Under the pieces are notes generated by a model. The model saw only the letters and a list, made by a program, of their open reading frames with translations. It had not been told where the DNA came from and did no database searches. DNA of 6,267 nt from contig JAFWFF010000040.1 of NCBI GenBank assembly GCA_017515765.1, positions 1 to 6,267 on the forward strand, given 5' to 3'. Of this stretch, positions 5,813 to 6,267 are shown one piece after another. The translations under genes were made by a program, and so were the position numbers. The stretch is from Bacillota bacterium (GTDB lineage: Bacteria > Bacillota > Clostridia > Peptostreptococcales > Anaerovoracaceae). Positions within the stretch are counted from its first letter, which is position 1; every line of letters begins with the position of its first letter.

Positions 5813-6267
5813 ATGGACGAACTCAAAAACACAGCTGCCCAGGCGGCAGGCGCGGCAGTTGCCGCTGAGGATGAGGTCGTCACCTTTAAGCGTCCGAGCC
5901 AGGCGAAAGAGATCTGGAGACGTTTCCGCAAGAACCGCGGCTCCATGATCGGCCTCATCATACTGATAATAATATTTCTGCTGCTGATCTTCGCCGAGCT
6001 CATCTCTCCTTATGAGATAGCGATCAAGCAGATCCCGGAGAACATCCTCGCAAAGCCGTCCGCTCAGCACCCATTCGGCTGCGACGCGTACGGAAGGGAC
6101 GTTCTTTCGCGCATACTCCACGGAGGACGCGTATCTCTGGCGATCGCCCTGATCGCGACGATGACATCCTGCATAGTGGGAAGTACGCTCGGCGCCATAG
6201 CCGGTTATTTCGGCAAATGGATCGACAGCATCATCATGAGGGCGCTCGACATCTTCATGTCGGTGCC
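5813..6267 (+). CDS. ABC transporter permease, DppC/OppC type, 3' end missing
   Basis: Second membrane subunit of the importer. The ATG lies one base after the TAA of the preceding gene, with AAGGGA (5800-5805, inside the upstream gene) as ribosome site, so the two permeases are translationally linked. The frame runs off the right edge after 151 codons. A soluble Ala-rich start (MDELKNTAAQ...) is followed by the basic stretch EIWRRFRKNRGS (33-44), one long hydrophobic helix (about 45-64) and then the hallmark HPFGCDAYGRDVLSR (86-100), the counterpart of HPLGTDxxGRDVLSR in DppC proteins. A second helix at about 106-131 begins the permease domain. Missing parts are the coupling loop and the remaining helices. 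ATPase genes (DppD and DppF types) are expected further right but not seen. Confidence 0.95.
   Translation, partial: MDELKNTAAQAAGAAVAAEDEVVTFKRPSQAKEIWRRFRKNRGSMIGLIILIIIFLLLIFAELISPYEIAIKQIPENILAKPSAQHPFGCDAYGRDVLSRILHGGRVSLAIALIATMTSCIVGSTLGAIAGYFGKWIDSIIMRALDIFMSV

Noticed and set aside
5452..6121. Two minus-strand open frames overlapping the permease genes
   Set aside because: The plus strand encodes clear DppB and DppC motifs here; the minus-strand products have no domain features and overlap each other.

Overview
The window is a compact, all-plus-strand operon region from a moderately GC-rich bacterium. The best fit is an anaerobic, Clostridia-like Firmicute. The reasons are strong AGGAGG-type ribosome binding sites, a sigma-54 enhancer-binding regulator with a domain plan common in Clostridia, and a Lys-rich lipoprotein signal peptide with a Gly-rich linker. 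I cannot name a genus from this sequence; a family such as Anaerovoracaceae is only a guess.

Layout. Positions 1-1869 hold the 3' part of a gene for a sigma-54-dependent transcriptional activator: sensor remnant, PAS, AAA+ and a winged-helix-like C-terminus. Its reading frame is open at the window edge, so the start is missing. The 169-base gap 1870-2038 holds an inverted repeat and an essentially perfect -24/-12 sigma-54 promoter, TGGCACG-N4-TTGCT at 1967-1982. Positions 2039-3031 encode a 330-residue enzyme of the guanidino-group-modifying superfamily (arginine deiminase, dimethylarginine hydrolase and amidinotransferase fold) with its Cys, His and Glu catalytic residues in place. Positions 3109-4758 encode a lipoprotein solute-binding protein of the peptide/nickel (family 5) type. 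Positions 4759-4866 hold two short palindromes and a strong GC-rich hairpin. Positions 4867-5811 encode a DppB-type permease, and from 5813 to the window end runs the start of a DppC-type permease.

How the parts fit together. The sequence supports a substrate-induced module. The activator senses a signal and opens RNA polymerase-sigma-54 at the promoter just downstream of its gene, so the hydrolase and the ABC importer are expressed together. The importer would bring in a peptide-like or guanidino-bearing compound, and the hydrolase would attack a guanidino (or related amidino) group in the cytoplasm. The hairpin between the binding-protein gene and the permease genes probably lets the binding protein be made in excess. 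The ATPase genes normally following such permeases would lie beyond the right edge. The substrate is not determined by the sequence; this is the main open and interesting question. The individual families are known. I saw no phage, CRISPR, insertion sequence, tRNA or rRNA.
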